This document shows positions 25,301 through 38,439 of a stretch of DNA of 64,000 bases, piece by piece. Position 1 is the first letter of the stretch. Each line of letters starts with the position of its first letter. Made by a program: the position numbers and the translations under genes. This DNA comes from Serinus canaria (lineage: Eukaryota; Chordata; Aves; Passeriformes; Fringillidae): contig NC_066315.1 of NCBI RefSeq assembly GCF_022539315.1, positions 122,353,874-122,417,873 on the forward strand. Reading direction: 5' to 3'. The notes below the pieces were generated by a model, which saw nothing but the letters and a program-made list of their open reading frames with translations, had not been told where the DNA came from and made no database searches.

Positions 25301-28300
25301 TTCATGTGCAATAGCTCGTGTTTCTGGAAGAGAAAAAAATGATTTCTGAAAATAAATGCCAGGCACAAACTGAAACTTTGTCTTCTACTATAGAGATGGA
25401 TTCTGTCTTGGACTTACTGTCAATAGAGGATCTTTATGTGAGTGCCCACTCAATTGCAAAGCCAGCAATCATTGAGGAGAACTGAGATTTTTACCCCTTT
25501 ATTGTATATTAGTGGTGGCAACAAGACAGGTATTGATAATCTTATTTTGAATTTGACACATTCAAGTAGGTCGGTGCTTCACAACCTGGATAATGAGCCC
25601 CTGAGTTTAATATGAAATATGGAGATATAAATGCAGAGTTCATGTATGCTTCTTGCAAAAAGAAAGCTGGTTGAAGCTTTTCCCTTGAAGGGGACTGCAT
25701 GTAAACAGCAGCAAAAGCATGGATCTCTTTATACGTATTGCTTTTGTGATGTGTCAAGAGACTAGTTTTGAGAGAACCTTAAGATTGTCTACTTTTAGAA
25801 AATTACTTTATTAAGACAGCATTATAAAAGAAAGGATCTGATTGTACAAGAACTGTATGTTTCTAGTATATATCCCACTCTCAAAATATAATCATATATC
25901 AGAGGAGAAAGTGACACAAAATGAACTCGTATAGGACAGTTGGTGCAAATGTCCCAGCCAAATGCCAGATCAAAAAATTGCTTTTTTTGTTCCTTTAATT
26001 CTTATGGTAGAACCAATAAGATATGATAGTGGGTTTTGTCTTCCCTAAAATACTGAAGACACGCTGCATTTCTGAGCTGGTCATATTTCTGTGATTGTAG
26101 AGTGATTCCAGGGTATCTCTGCTCCTCTTTCCTGGTTGAACTAAGTATAAAACAGTAACTGTGAGGAAGAGCAGCAGTAGAAGAATTTCTATGTCAGCTG
26201 GGGTGTAGTTCTCTCTAGAAGAATTTGGTTTGTTTTCTAACCTTTATTAAAATGGATTTAAAAATTGACTGCATTGCTGTTCTTTGGCTTTACAGGACTC
26301 ATGAGGAATTTAACCTGCCTTTATGGCAACTGCCTGGTCTCTGCACAGTTCTGTATCCCTTTCTGCACTCATGTGCTGATGCTTCATCAGATGTTAAAGG
26401 CAAATAGGTCCAATGCCAACATAGAGTCTTAGTTTCTCCCACTCTGACTGCTTCTTTTTGTCACGTTTTTGTTCTAGTGACTATTCCAAAAGATTCAAAG
26501 GTATATTGAAGTTATTTTGGCAGCTGTTAGCTAGCCCATGAAATGTGCTGCAGCTTTAATGAGATCATATAGATCTTAATATATCCATATAATTATATAT
26601 ATTATATAATATATATATTTGCTAACTATTCACTCATTTGCCTTCTACCTCCTACAGTATTTCCACTTACACATATGGTGAGCACATAACTTTGGTGAAA
26701 CGATCTCACCACCTGTTGTTTTAAAATAGCACAGATGCTTATTAATGGTCCTTCCATGATGCTGTTTATAGTACATGTGAAACCTCACTTAAAATACTGT
26801 GGATCATGTTGGTAAAGGATATTATTACTTCAGCAGCAGCCTTAAATGCTGTTCAGCATCTTGACTTAACTTGTCGGTCATTAGTAGGTAGGAGAGAGGT
26901 AAACTCCACAGAAGAGTCAAAATTGTGGTGCTCATCAAGTGAGCTGTCATTGAATCCTTCACAAGGTGTTCTGTGGGAATGCCTGCTGCCTTTTAGACAG
27001 CTGGTCAACCCCAAGAGCTACAAAAATCACGAGCACACAGATTGTATACACTCGTAAGTCTTGCGCTTAGCTGAAGTGAATTCCTTGAGGCCAAGCTCAA
27101 CAGCACTTTCACACTTCAAAGCAAGGGAAAGGAAATAATTGCAGAACTTTAACCTTGACCGAGATTGTTGCCTAATATATATGTATTTTTGCCATAGAAA
27201 AGTAATTTCCAAACTCAGTAAATTAAGTTCAGGTACATAAATTTTCCATCAATTCCTGTGTTCTTTTTCAATCTCATGAGTCACTGGGGTTCTCAGTTTT
27301 AATTTCAAACAATTTCTGGAGTTCTGCCTAATGTTTCTGATCTGCAGCTCTCTACATTTGTCTTGGACTTTTTTATTTATTTTTCTTTGTTTAACACATT
27401 CAAAGTGGAAGGTAAAATTTTTTTTCTCCTTTGAAACCACCTATCTGCAGGTAGACCAAGAAAAATTTTTGATGTTAAGGGTCAGTTTGCTGACATGTGA
27501 ATGTGAAAGTCAGGCCAAGCAGACTCAGCTACTTTCAACCTTCCCAAGCTGCCCACTTGAGGCACAGAAACTTCTTGATAGCTGTATGATGCTAGTGAAT
27601 TCCAAGACACCACTATTACACACTGAAAAAAATAAATAACAATAAAAAAGGAACAAAAGGATGTTTTATTCAAGTTTATCAAAAACTCCCATAACTAGTA
27701 GTATGAGTAGCTGTGGATTTTTTGTGATTTGTTTTTTAAATGAAATATAAAAACTTTTTCCTGTGGTACATGACAGATGGCATTGATTGTTTGGGTTTAA
27801 TGTTGCTAATAAATTAAAGAAATAGTTGCTCACACTAGAACGGTGACTGTCAGATGCCAGTTCCATTTCTACAGGATGGGCAAAAACCTCTTTTTGTTTA
27901 ATTAAAAAAACTCTGTGGCATATTATAATGTTAGCTTGTAAGAATGTAAGTCTGTTGTTAAAATAAGATGGCTGGCAAGATTCCAGTAAAGGATGCTTAG
28001 AGAAGAAATTACTAAATTAGGTGGACTAATCTTTTTATACAGTTTCCCAGTGTTTGTTGCTCAGCATTGATTAGAAGTTCCCTGGGCACAAAGCAATGTT
28101 TGCACTATTACATTTAATTGCAGGAGACATCATGTCCTTGCTGCATGTGTTTGGTTGATCTGATTTCTGTTCTCAGGCTCAGGCTCCACAGTATCTTTTG
28201 GCATGATTCAGAGCATGTGGAGTGTAGGGAAAAAAGTCTCTTTGTTTTCCCTTAAAATTTGTTGCCTAGTGGTTTAATTGGGCGCCTTTTTAATTGACAT

Positions 28301-29813
28301 GATGTGAGTAATGTTAAACAATTGCTTCCTTTTCAGTTTCTCATGAGTCAAGATTTTCTGTCGCATTCTTTTTCCTCAAAAAAAGGGTTGTCTTCTGTAT
28401 GCACTCTTTCTGTACATATGGACTCTATTTCATATTTGATTTATTCTTTGACACTCTTTTTATACCTTCTGAGAATTTATTTCTGACGTGCAGGATTTAG
28501 AAGTGCAATAATTTCATATTTATGTCCCTTTTCTTTCCCATTTTTTTCACTATGCATACTTTTTTCCAGTTACTCATTATGTTTCAATTGGGCTGATCTC
28601 TTGTTTCCCTGTGAGGTTCTCTTTAATTGTAGAATTGATACAACAATATGTTTGCATGACTTTAGGGTACTGGTGCCATTAGCAGGAGACATAAAAGTTG
28701 GTAGCTGGGTATCAAAAATGCATTTTAAATGTAGGACAGAACAAACTGTAGTGTGTAGCCTTACAGAGAAATTCAGTCATAAACCCTTCCTTTGTTTTGT
28801 GTTTTTCTTGCTTTAAAATAGTTGGATGATGGCAGCTTTACTGGGTTGGGCTAATGTTTTTGAGCTCAGGCATGGGAAACAGAAAATAAGTGAATAGGAT
28901 TTGTTAATGCATATAAGAATTGAAGCATGTGAAAATAATTCAGACTCTAAAAGGCAGGCATAATGTGAAACACTTTATATAAAAAACTCTGAAAACAAAC
29001 CACACAAAACCAAAAATAGACTGGTGCATTTTAAGTGACTGTTATTTGTAAGGTCTCGTGGAGTCAAAGCGTGATAAGAGATGTGAATGGAGTCTGCATA
29101 AATATAGAAGCTGTATGACTTGAGAAAGAGACATAGCTTATCCAAATGATTACAGCATGCCTGTAAAGCCTAAGGGAACTACAGCTTTTTATCAGTGAAA
29201 TAAGCCCATTTTATCATATACTTGTTTATATACAAGCTAATAGTGTTTACAAACACCAAAACCTTCTCCAAGCAAAGTATTTGGCCTGAATAGGGAGTTG
29301 TCTTAGGTCATTCTGAATAGCTTTAGGCTTTATAGAACACTTTTCCTATGTGCTTAGTCGCCTGCAGGGACTACAGGTGCTGATTTATCTAATGGCTGCT
29401 ATAATATTATATGATAGTAAGAATTGTGTTGATGCTAGTGTCATTTTAAGTAACAATATGCAAAAATAATGCCACCACTGCTACATGTCCTTTTAAAGTC
29501 TAATTTTTCTGTCTGTACCTAATGTGGTACTACTTGACTGGGCCTGACTGGGGCAATGGCAATATTCTCTTCAGTTTTACAAAAGAAAAATCCCTGCTAC
29601 ATGGTGAAAAACAGGTGCAAAGCCTTCAGTCATCCCCAGCTCGTGCACACAGCATCTCCAGAACAGATAAAGTTTGAATGGTTATTTATAGAAGATGAAC
29701 ACGATAGCCTGCACCCGGAGAAACGCAGATACTGTATAAGAAATTGAAGCATGTAATATCACTTCCTTTCTGATACTTTAGTGTTCATTACATGTTCATG
29801 TAACTGTAGGCTT

Positions 29814-29908
29814 TTAATATTAGCTAATAATGGGGAATGACTTCATTAGCATTTAAGGAAGGAATTGAAAGTGTTTTGCATAGTATAATTCATTAGCTAA
29901 TTGTCACT
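29814..29908. promoter_or_regulatory. Candidate enhancer-like element with paired ATTAGCTAAT palindromes
   Basis: The identical 10-base palindrome ATTAGCTAAT occurs at 29819-29828 and 29892-29901, 73 bases apart. Between and around them are ATTCATTAGC, CATTAGCATTTAAG and TATAATTCATTAG. The density of TAAT/ATTA homeodomain cores without simple-repeat structure is typical of conserved developmental enhancers. Function is inferred. Confidence 0.35.
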
Positions 29909-31995
29909 CTAGAAGATACTTTTCAGCTGTACACTTGGCACACTTAGGGAATTGCTGTACAGACCAAAGAACAAGAAGGAGCACATTTTGTTATCCTCTT
30001 TTTATACTGGAGAAATGTATTATTTATGTGGCCCTTTTAATCATGGAAGATCTCAAAATGCTTTTCATCACTTCCATTCTCATTGACAATATTTGGAAAT
30101 AAGGGATGAAAGCTGTTATTTAAACATTGTTTTCCCAGTTGTATAGCCAATAAGGCTGCAGATCAGGGAGTTACTCCAGAAAAAGGTACTGATTTCTGAT
30201 GACTGCTGCAGCACGCTGACCCGTGCTGTTTCCTTCCAGGCAGAAAATTCTCTTTCCTTTCACTTGTGTGCCTCATAGAAGCATTTTTTGAAGACCATTC
30301 ATCCGTTACAGACTGCTGCTCTGCTTGTTAAGCAGTGTTTCTAGTGGGATAACACACTATGCAAATATATTTTGTGTAAGTTTTCTAGGTCCTCCAAGTC
30401 CACTCTTTGCATTTTGTTCCTCCATCTCCCTCTAGCTTTCTTGGTTTGGCTAAGGTAGGAACTGGTACTCATTTTGCAAGTATATTTTTCTACTGAATTT
30501 TTTTGTGTAAAATTTTTGAGCTTAAAGTTCTGTCCCCCTTGGTAGCACTGTATATTTTAACTACTGTCTTGAACATTTATTTGGAGACTAACAGTTTGCA
30601 CACCTTAAATAACAGCATATGATTTCTTAAGCCAGCTACAAGGTAGAATAGAAGGAATAGAAAGAAAACTTCAGCAGTGTTCTGAGGTCAGTATCCAAAT
30701 AAATGCCCATCTTCCTGTGGTGGTTTGTTGCTTTAATTTCCTACTGCAGTGGGAGAATAAAGAAGTGCCAGAAACATCCTAAGTTTCCTCTGCTTTCCAG
30801 ACTGTGTAATCTGAATGTTGTGTATTTTTTGAGCCTAAGGCAGCACCTGAACACTTCATTTTGGTGTCCAAGCATGTTTCTGGCAAGTGAGCTCTTTTAT
30901 GCAGCTCCTCGTAAGAGGAGCAGTTGCCTGTGTCTCAGTGCTTGGTAATGATTCATTACTCTCTCAGGGCTGCTCTTCAGTGTCATCTTTCATAATTCTA
31001 TTCTTGTATGAATTTTGGTGGCAAGTATGGAGTTTCTGAGTTTGGGTAGGTTTGGGGTTTTTTTGTATGGCATGGCTATCATCAGGATCAGGGTGGCACT
31101 CTTTGTTCTGAGATAAACAATGTCTCTGAATGTTGCTGAGGACTAGGACAGTTTCATGACTGTTAAACTGTTGTCAAGGGTTTTTGTGCATTTTTGACTT
31201 ATGTCAGCTTGTTCTTCCGAACAAGGCAAAGCTTGTTCTTGGAATTGTTGTGGGTTAGATGCCATTTCCCAGTAGGTGATTTGAATGTTGTTTAGAAAAT
31301 AAATTCTCCTTTTAGAAGCCTCTTAGTTTACCTGTCTCTCCTTTGATGTGGGTGCTGTTGAAACAGGCCAGATATTTAGCTAATTTGTCTGGCTTTTCTC
31401 TGTTCAAATTGCTGAAAACTGTGGAAGCTTTCTATGCATCCTGCATCCTGTGATACCTGTCTTTCAGCTAATGTTGTTTCTGTGACATTCTTCTTAACAA
31501 CGTAATCGTATCTGCCATTTGTTGTGTTGAAGAAATTTCACCTTCCCATCCCCCTTTCAGAAGTATTCCTGCTCTGCTTATGGAGCAGTAATTTCAGTAA
31601 AATGTTCTACTTTATCTCTATTTTTGAGCATATTTGAAAGCCTTGTTCAAGAAAGCAGGAATATTTTGGAGTATCCTGGTTTTCATATTAACAGGTGTAG
31701 ATACTTTCAGTAGTTTTACTATCTACATGTGGGGTTTTTTGTAAGTGATGTGAAAATCCAAGATAAGTCATTCTTTAGCACCTTAAATTTCTGGATTATC
31801 CCTATATAGTGCAAATTTATAATGTAATTAGCATTCTGATAACCATGGCCAAAATACTAGACTTTTTTTTGTCACCAACACTCCTCTGTTGTGAGAGATC
31901 CTTTTGTAAGTAAGGACATAGATGTGGACAGGTTGGAAAATTGTTAATAGGAGTTAAATGTCAGCAGAAGAATGGGAGGGTGGATCTAGTGCTCC

Positions 31996-32027
31996 TTTTT
32001 GACTTATCTTTCTGGATAAGTCAAAAA
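31996..32027. repeat. Perfect 13-bp-arm hairpin
   Basis: TTTTTGACTTATC (31996-32008), a 6-base loop TTTCTG, then GATAAGTCAAAAA (32015-32027), fully complementary. Each arm carries a GATA core (GATAAG). It is too short for a typical microRNA precursor. Confidence 0.9.
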
Positions 32028-35000
32028 CGTAAGATCTAAAAACCCATGTGTAATGTTGAAATATCAATTGTTTGTCCCGTGGCTGACTTTTTCTCTGTTC
32101 TTCCAAATGAAGTGCCATCTCTGGGGAACAATTGTGAGCCCAGTGTGAGGGAAGGAGTAGTTCCTTTTATGAAGGTTAGTAATAGCAAAATTTGAGTAAC
32201 CCGAATTCGAGGTAGCCATGATCTCCACTCTGAACTTTTCCTCTCCTTTTTTTCTTTTCTGCATGTATGTGTATTTGGGTATTAGTTAGGTGATTTTATC
32301 TTACAGTTTGGGCATAAACACCTTTTATAGGCTAAGGAACAAAGGCTTGTGTTGGGTTTTTTTACAGGTTTTTACTATTCTCTCCAACTAGCCAGCTCAC
32401 TGAAAGCCAAAATCTTATATTTGGCTTGAAGGCTGTTTATATCTTACCCCACTGATGTATCACTAGAGGGAAAAGTATTCAGAGAAGCATGAAAAAATTC
32501 AGTAGGATTAAATAGCAAAGCATAAGCGTTTATTCCGTGCAGGAGCAGCCTTTGAAAGCTAAAAGCAAGCTAAAGAAAGAGGCATTAATTGTGGAAATTT
32601 ATTGTAAAATGGGAATCAGAAAAGATGATTTTTCAAATCCTTTCAGCTACTGAAAGCGTTGAATCAGGGTCTTAGGTTTACAAGTAATCAAGTATAGAGA
32701 TAGAAAAGAAGTCCATTAGGGATAAAGTAAATTTGTTGAAGTGGCTGTTACATACCTGCTCACAACCAGCTGAGTGTAAAAAGAGTCTCTTCTGTCCTAC
32801 CCTTGAGGATGGTTTTAGACACATTTGATCAGAATTGTTGGTTGTTTAAGGTGGCATGAATGATATCTGAGAGTGAGCCAGCATTGAAGTCAATATCCAC
32901 ATGGTTCTATAAATAAAGAAGGTTGCATGCAAGGCCTTGCTGAATGTTGGCTTGCCTGAAAGGGCTCCCACCAGTTTAATTCAAGTTTTATTCCTTCAAA
33001 TGTTTGATTGCTCAAAACCTAGCCAAAGCAGAACAGCTGCTACTTTCTTTTTGTATTTCTCCTTCCCTATTTACTGCTTGCTTCCAGAGCTTCATGTCAA
33101 ACTTGATGAAAACATAATTCTTGCTTTTGTAGTTATTTGCTTGATTTCACTTGGGAAATCTGCACACAACTATATCTGACAATAACTAGTTACTCCTACT
33201 TTATCATCCTCTGAAAATCCTTTTGTCTCTGAACACCAGAGGAATAAACAGAGGCTGGAATAAGCTCTAAAGTGCTAACTGAGTGGCACCTGGGTAATCC
33301 ACAGCATACTTACTTGGACTGTGCACACGTGCATGTCCTTTCCATGGAAACTGGAGTGAGGGTGCAGAGAGTGGGAATGCCTTGGTCTCATCCCTACATT
33401 TAATCATGACAAATCTGCAAAGTATTTGTGAAACATGCAACTTTATTGTTTGGTCTTACTGATTGTCACGTTTCGCTGCTTTTTCTACAGACAGACTTTT
33501 TTTTTCTTTGCAATTTCTTATAATTTTTAAAATGAAAAAAGCCAGTCTGCCACATGCACTGAGTAATACTTCAAACCTTTCATTTCTGGAGCAGATCTAG
33601 TAGGACCTATCAGAAAGTGTGATTTAGCCCTAGTTTTCTGATAAAAATACCTGTTTTGGCAAGTAGTTTCTCTTTCCACAATTGCTTGGAAGAGGATTTA
33701 CTTGATGCTTTCCCATCTATCTGAAGCTGAATAAAAAGTACATATTTAGAATTACAAGACTTATCTCGACATGCAAACTTTCTTCCAGGTGCTTTGAGGG
33801 AGCTAAAGTGCCTTTTTGAAAAGACTTTTTTTTTCACCTAATAACTGAAATAATTTTGACTCCTTTCTCAAGCTTGCTGGGAGAAGACATAGGCAAGGGA
33901 GATTTTTCTACAAGCCTTTTACGACGTCCACTTATTTCTATGGAACTTTTGTGTATTCTTCTCGTCTACAGATGGCATCTGTGATCAATTTTCTATCTTT
34001 TATATAAGCTTATATGTGTATATAAGCTACCAAAAAAAGTGGAATTTATTTGTCCCACATTGCTGGATAAACTTGCTTAAAAAGCCCAACAGTGTCACTC
34101 AAATTCAAATTGAACTGTTCACCATTCCTTCTTCCATGCTTATGTACTCTTCACTTAAATTTTTTTGGAATAGCAAGGAAATTACAGAAGTCAACAGAAA
34201 GCCAATCTAAGATCTTCTGCAAAAAAAGGTGAATATAATGCCTTAGTTACCAAGGTCTGTTATCTGATAAATCCCAGGCAAAACAGTAGAAAAAGCAAAG
34301 CTGTAAGTGTAACATATATTGAAAGACAGGATTAAAATTAATGCAAATCACTCATGGTTAATGAAAAATAATATCCTGTCAAAGAGACCCTGACATGCTG
34401 GCTTTGCATATTTTAGAGGTTACAAGAAATACACAGTTAAGCCTATGTTACTCAATGAAAACTGAAGTTGATGTTATTTCCCCTATGCCAGGCAGACACA
34501 GTAGTAGGTTCAGCATTCAGATGTGTTCAGTTCGTACCTACAGATTACCCACTGCAGCTTTTTTTGTACCTGTCCTATATCCCACATGTGTGATAACTTC
34601 CCAAAAAGTACTTCACAGTGCTGCTTAGATCAGTACTGGCCCACAGTGTAAGCAGCTCCTTCTGTGACCACTGTGAAAAGATTGCTGAAAGATGGAGTGA
34701 AAAGTCTTGCCTCCTCAGAAAATAACAATGACTATCTATTTGAAGGCAAATGCCTGGCTTTCCCCCTTTTTGCTCTGCAATGTTTTGCAATATTTGTGAG
34801 TGTTTCCTTTCCTTTCTGTCTCTTCCTTGAGTACCATCCCCTCCCTCACCTGCCCTGCCAAGAAATAAAAGCAAGAGGGAAGTTCTTCCTACAGCAGAGA
34901 GTAGAAACAGAATTCAGAAGTGCTCAAAAGAGCTGTGAATATCTGGAGAGCTGCAGGATGTCATACAGCTTCAATTTTGTAGCAGTTGGAAAGAATTGTT

Positions 35001-35543
35001 GTCCTGCTGATAACTTACCTTGACACAAATCTTTCTTTTGAAATAAAATTCTGAAACCAAAGAAATGCATACCAAGTTTACTTGTTCAAAAGTGTTGATA
35101 CTCAGAATATATAAGTATATCAAATTTCTTAACAGTATCTTAAAAATACCTCTCCCTAAGGCTCACTAAGAATGTTTGTTAGGTGAATTCAAAGGCAGCA
35201 CAAGCAGATTGAGTTCTCCCAGACCATCTAAAAGACTTGCATGACTAGTGCAGTTTTGTCTGTTTACATGTAATGCATCTGTGATCCTGCTCATTTCAAA
35301 CTTATATATTAAATCCACTAAAATGGTCCCTTTATTGCTGTAAAACTTTCAAACTGTTGAAACACTGAAACTGGACGTCTCTGTTTCTTTCCATATGACT
35401 CATCACTTTTCCTCATTTAAATGTTTTGCACCTCATTAATTTCTTGTCATTATTTTGTGTGCCTTGGTTCTTTCTACTTTGTTTGTATTGGACAAAAAGA
35501 ACTTTGTTTTATTTCTCTTTTTGCATTTTAAACTTTGGTACAG

Positions 35544-35583
35544 GCGGTTCTCCATTACAGCTCCTTGTTCCATCTACAACAGG
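35544..35583 (+). other. Weak candidate alternative leader exon
   Basis: The 40-base segment is preceded by a pyrimidine-rich tract ending ...CTTTGGTACAG and followed by the donor-like ACAACAGG|GTAAGA. It contains no ATG. The splice-site signals alone suggest an optional PKIA leader exon; the chance expectation of such pairs in 35 kb is high. Confidence 0.15.
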
Positions 35584-37854
35584 GTAAGATTCTTCCATAC
35601 ACCAGCATGTTGCCTAAAAATCAAGTAAGTGGTTTAATCTATGCTACTCCTGTTGTAGGAGATATAATGAAATTTTGACTGCTATGGAAACATAAGACTG
35701 CCAGCTGTGTCTTATGCATATTATCTAGTAGCATGAAGAGAACCTCTTGTGCCTGCTGCAGTCAGAGCATGCTGCCTGGGTCTTTCAAATCAGTTATTGA
35801 AATTGGCATATGGAACACAAGATGAAGAAATGCAAAGAAAAAGCTCACCAAGGAGTGTCTGATAAGCAGCTTAAAAAAAAAAAAAAAATCAAAATATATC
35901 CAAACACCAAACTAAAAGTTCCCAAGCCTTCCCAATTTAGAAAATATGTATTTTGCAGTGCTGTGTCCACAACACCACATGAGAGTTGTTTTTGCAGAAT
36001 CCTCTGTTTTCAGCCTCTAGCAGTTCAAGATCACTCTGTGTTTGTATCCCTCCCCTTTCTTCTTGTTTTCTCTCTAAGAGCAAATATGGAGGTCATCTCT
36101 GGGCTCAATCCATATGTCTGGGTGATTGTTTCCTACTATATAGTTACTGCTCTTTCTCCTAGCTTCCTTCACAAATTCCTAGTTTGAAAACAAAGGCTTT
36201 GGAAGTTCATAATTGCAATATACTGATGAGGAAACCTCTCTACAAAACTGCATAATTAAGTCATTTTTTTCCAGATGCTGTTAACAGATACAATTTTTTA
36301 CTTTTTTTTTTTTAATCTTACTACTTCAAAAATTCTTTTAAAAGGAAATCTTATTTCAGTGCCTGCCCAATGTGTTCCAAAGGCTCACTTGTGGGCCAGT
36401 TTATAAAGATCATTGTTCTGCCTCTTGTACTATGCTACTGAGCTTGTAGGTATAGTCTATATGTAAGACTTTATTAGATAGAATAGTATATGTATTAAAA
36501 GAAAAATGCATTACAGCCTTTAAGCTATCATCAAGCTGAAGGCCAGAGAATGTGTGTTCTTGCAAGTTTAGGAGTTAAGTATGCAAATCCTCATCTTCTC
36601 TCGAGAAATTACATATTTTTGACTGTATTGGTAGAATCTGATGAGAATTCAGCCAGTGAAAATTCTCCAGTAAAGTTAATTAAGGCTGGTATCCTGAGAT
36701 CACTTTGCATTAATTTTGTATCAGATTATACTTCTACTTTCTGCAACTTTAATTAATCAAATTTTAATGGTTACTCAATCTATTGCAGTTTGGGGCTTCA
36801 AAATATCAAGAGGAATGTTCCTAATTTAATACTGTTATGTGGGAGGGGAAGGGTAGGTAGATATTGGTCCCCTTTTCTAAAGGGGAAATAGATCCTGAGC
36901 AGAAGACAGAGGAAGATGAAAAGGGCAGCTGGTCCTTCAGGACGAGGAATGGCAGCAAAAGAGAGGCAGTAAAGTAATTAACAGGTCTTTCTCCACATGA
37001 GAAGGTGGCCTTTACTGTGCCTAATTACACAGACAGTAATTTAAAACATGCTGTCTTGTCTCACAGTTGGATCTTTCAGAGCCTGGCTCATGCAGGCAGC
37101 CTCCTGGAGTCTCAGGCCTGTAAGCAGAAACCCAGGTAGTCTTTGCATGAGACCACAAGCTGAGAGGACAGGTTTCTTGTGTAGAGTTAGAACTCTCATC
37201 CTTTGTGGATTAATGTTGTCGTTTAATCCTTTGTAGATTAATGCCCTGTAATGTTACCGTTTTGCATTGTACCAGGACTCAAAGCAGTGTCAACTTCAGT
37301 GTAAACCTGGGCTCCAGTAAGCACAAAGCTAAAATCTGATTTTACAAATGCTGTGCAGTTGTGTGATTAGACAGAAAATACTTAGTTACTTGTACTATAT
37401 GTCAGGAGCGAGCAAGTCAGGAGCAGGCTGTACTAATGTGAGGGAATCATCTTACCAAGACACAGTTGTGTGTCTTCACCTATGACATGGTGATAACTTT
37501 TTAAACTCTCTAATCATGGATTGACCAATGTTCCTGTACCCTTCACTTCTCCAGTGCTTTTAATGAGACCGGACTCTTGAGCCAAGAAAATATCTGGGAA
37601 CTACATACAGCCATTAGGAAACTGAATTCAAGACTCTAATCTTTCCTAGTTTATTTAAAACCAGTAAGTATCTAGAACTGCTGGCCAGACTCTTTGTTTT
37701 TGCATACCTTTGTATTTGTGTCACCTAAGATCTGGTAACGAGGACTTTGGGATCTTGAACTTGCTGAGAGGCACCAGTGTGCCATCACAGTCATTTGGAC
37801 AGCTGCTCCAACAGGCATACATTGACATGCCTGCTCAAGTGTAGTGCAGGCTAC

Positions 37855-38252
37855 AGAAAACATGAGGCTGGAGCACATGATGTACAAGCAGGGACTGCGG
37901 GAGCTGGATTTGTCCAGCATGGAAAGGACACTACAAAATGTAACAGCACTGCCCAAGGAGGCATGGTGGAGATGCTATAGACTTCTCTTGGAGTTCTGCA
38001 ACAAAAGGATAAGTGGCAAAGGCCACAAGTTGCAATAAGAAGTTCCAGCTATGTGGAAGGAAAATCTTTCACTTAGAAAATGGCTTAGCACTGGTACAGC
38101 TTGGCATAATGCCTGGGGACCCTCAGCCTTGGAGATACTCTAAATTCTTGTGAGTCCCTGAGCAGCCAGACTGTTAGCCTACCTAACCTCAAGTGGTTGT
38201 TGGACTTGATGGCCTCCAGATATCCATTCCAAAGTTTTTCTGTGATTGAAAG
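37855..38252 (+). mobile_element. Decayed CR1 3' fragment
   Basis: Plus-strand translation near 37863-37930 gives MRLEHMMYKQGLRELDLSSM, matching the CR1 segment LEHMSYEERLRELGLFSLE. The downstream end, GTTGGACTTGATGGCCTCCA followed by TTCCAAAG...TCTGTGATTGA, is the CR1 3' terminus. This is the only clear CR1 copy in the gene's own orientation. Heavily mutated. Confidence 0.75.
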
Positions 38253-38372
38253 AGTGGTGGTTTACTAGGTGTGCCCATACAGACCTATCAGTCCTGACTC
38301 AGGGTTCAAGTTTAACTCAAAAACCTGTGTGGAAGTAGGGAAGAAGTGAATGTCACTGCTCATCTTCTGCTT

Positions 38373-38439
38373 CCTTCCACAGAATGAAGCTATTATGTCC
38401 ACATGAGCAGTGGACACAATAGCTTCATTCTGTGGAAGG
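38373..38439. repeat. Near-perfect 30-bp-arm inverted repeat (hairpin)
   Basis: The left arm 38373-38402 (begins CCTTCCACAGAATGAAGC) and right arm 38410-38439 (ends GCTTCATTCTGTGGAAGG) are complementary at 29 of 30 positions around the 7-base loop ATGAGCA. Partial complementarity continues outside with an indel (TCTTCTGCTT versus AGAAG). Arm and loop length fit a microRNA-like or fold-back precursor if transcribed. It lies within PKIA intron 1, about 120 bases downstream of a CR1 end. It could equally be a template-switch inverted duplication or a small non-autonomous palindromic element. Confidence 0.9.

Noticed and set aside
26575..26621. AT-rich palindromic stretch resembling a structured element
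   Set aside because: It is imperfect TATA/ATAT low-complexity sequence with no distinct arms or flanking signals.
34664..35023. 119-codon plus-strand frame in intron 1
   Set aside because: No recognisable domain, no flanking splice signals that fit, and a length within chance for 35 kb of intron.
35810..36187. 125-codon plus-strand frame in intron 1
   Set aside because: Lys-run start from an A-tract, no family resemblance and no exon signals.
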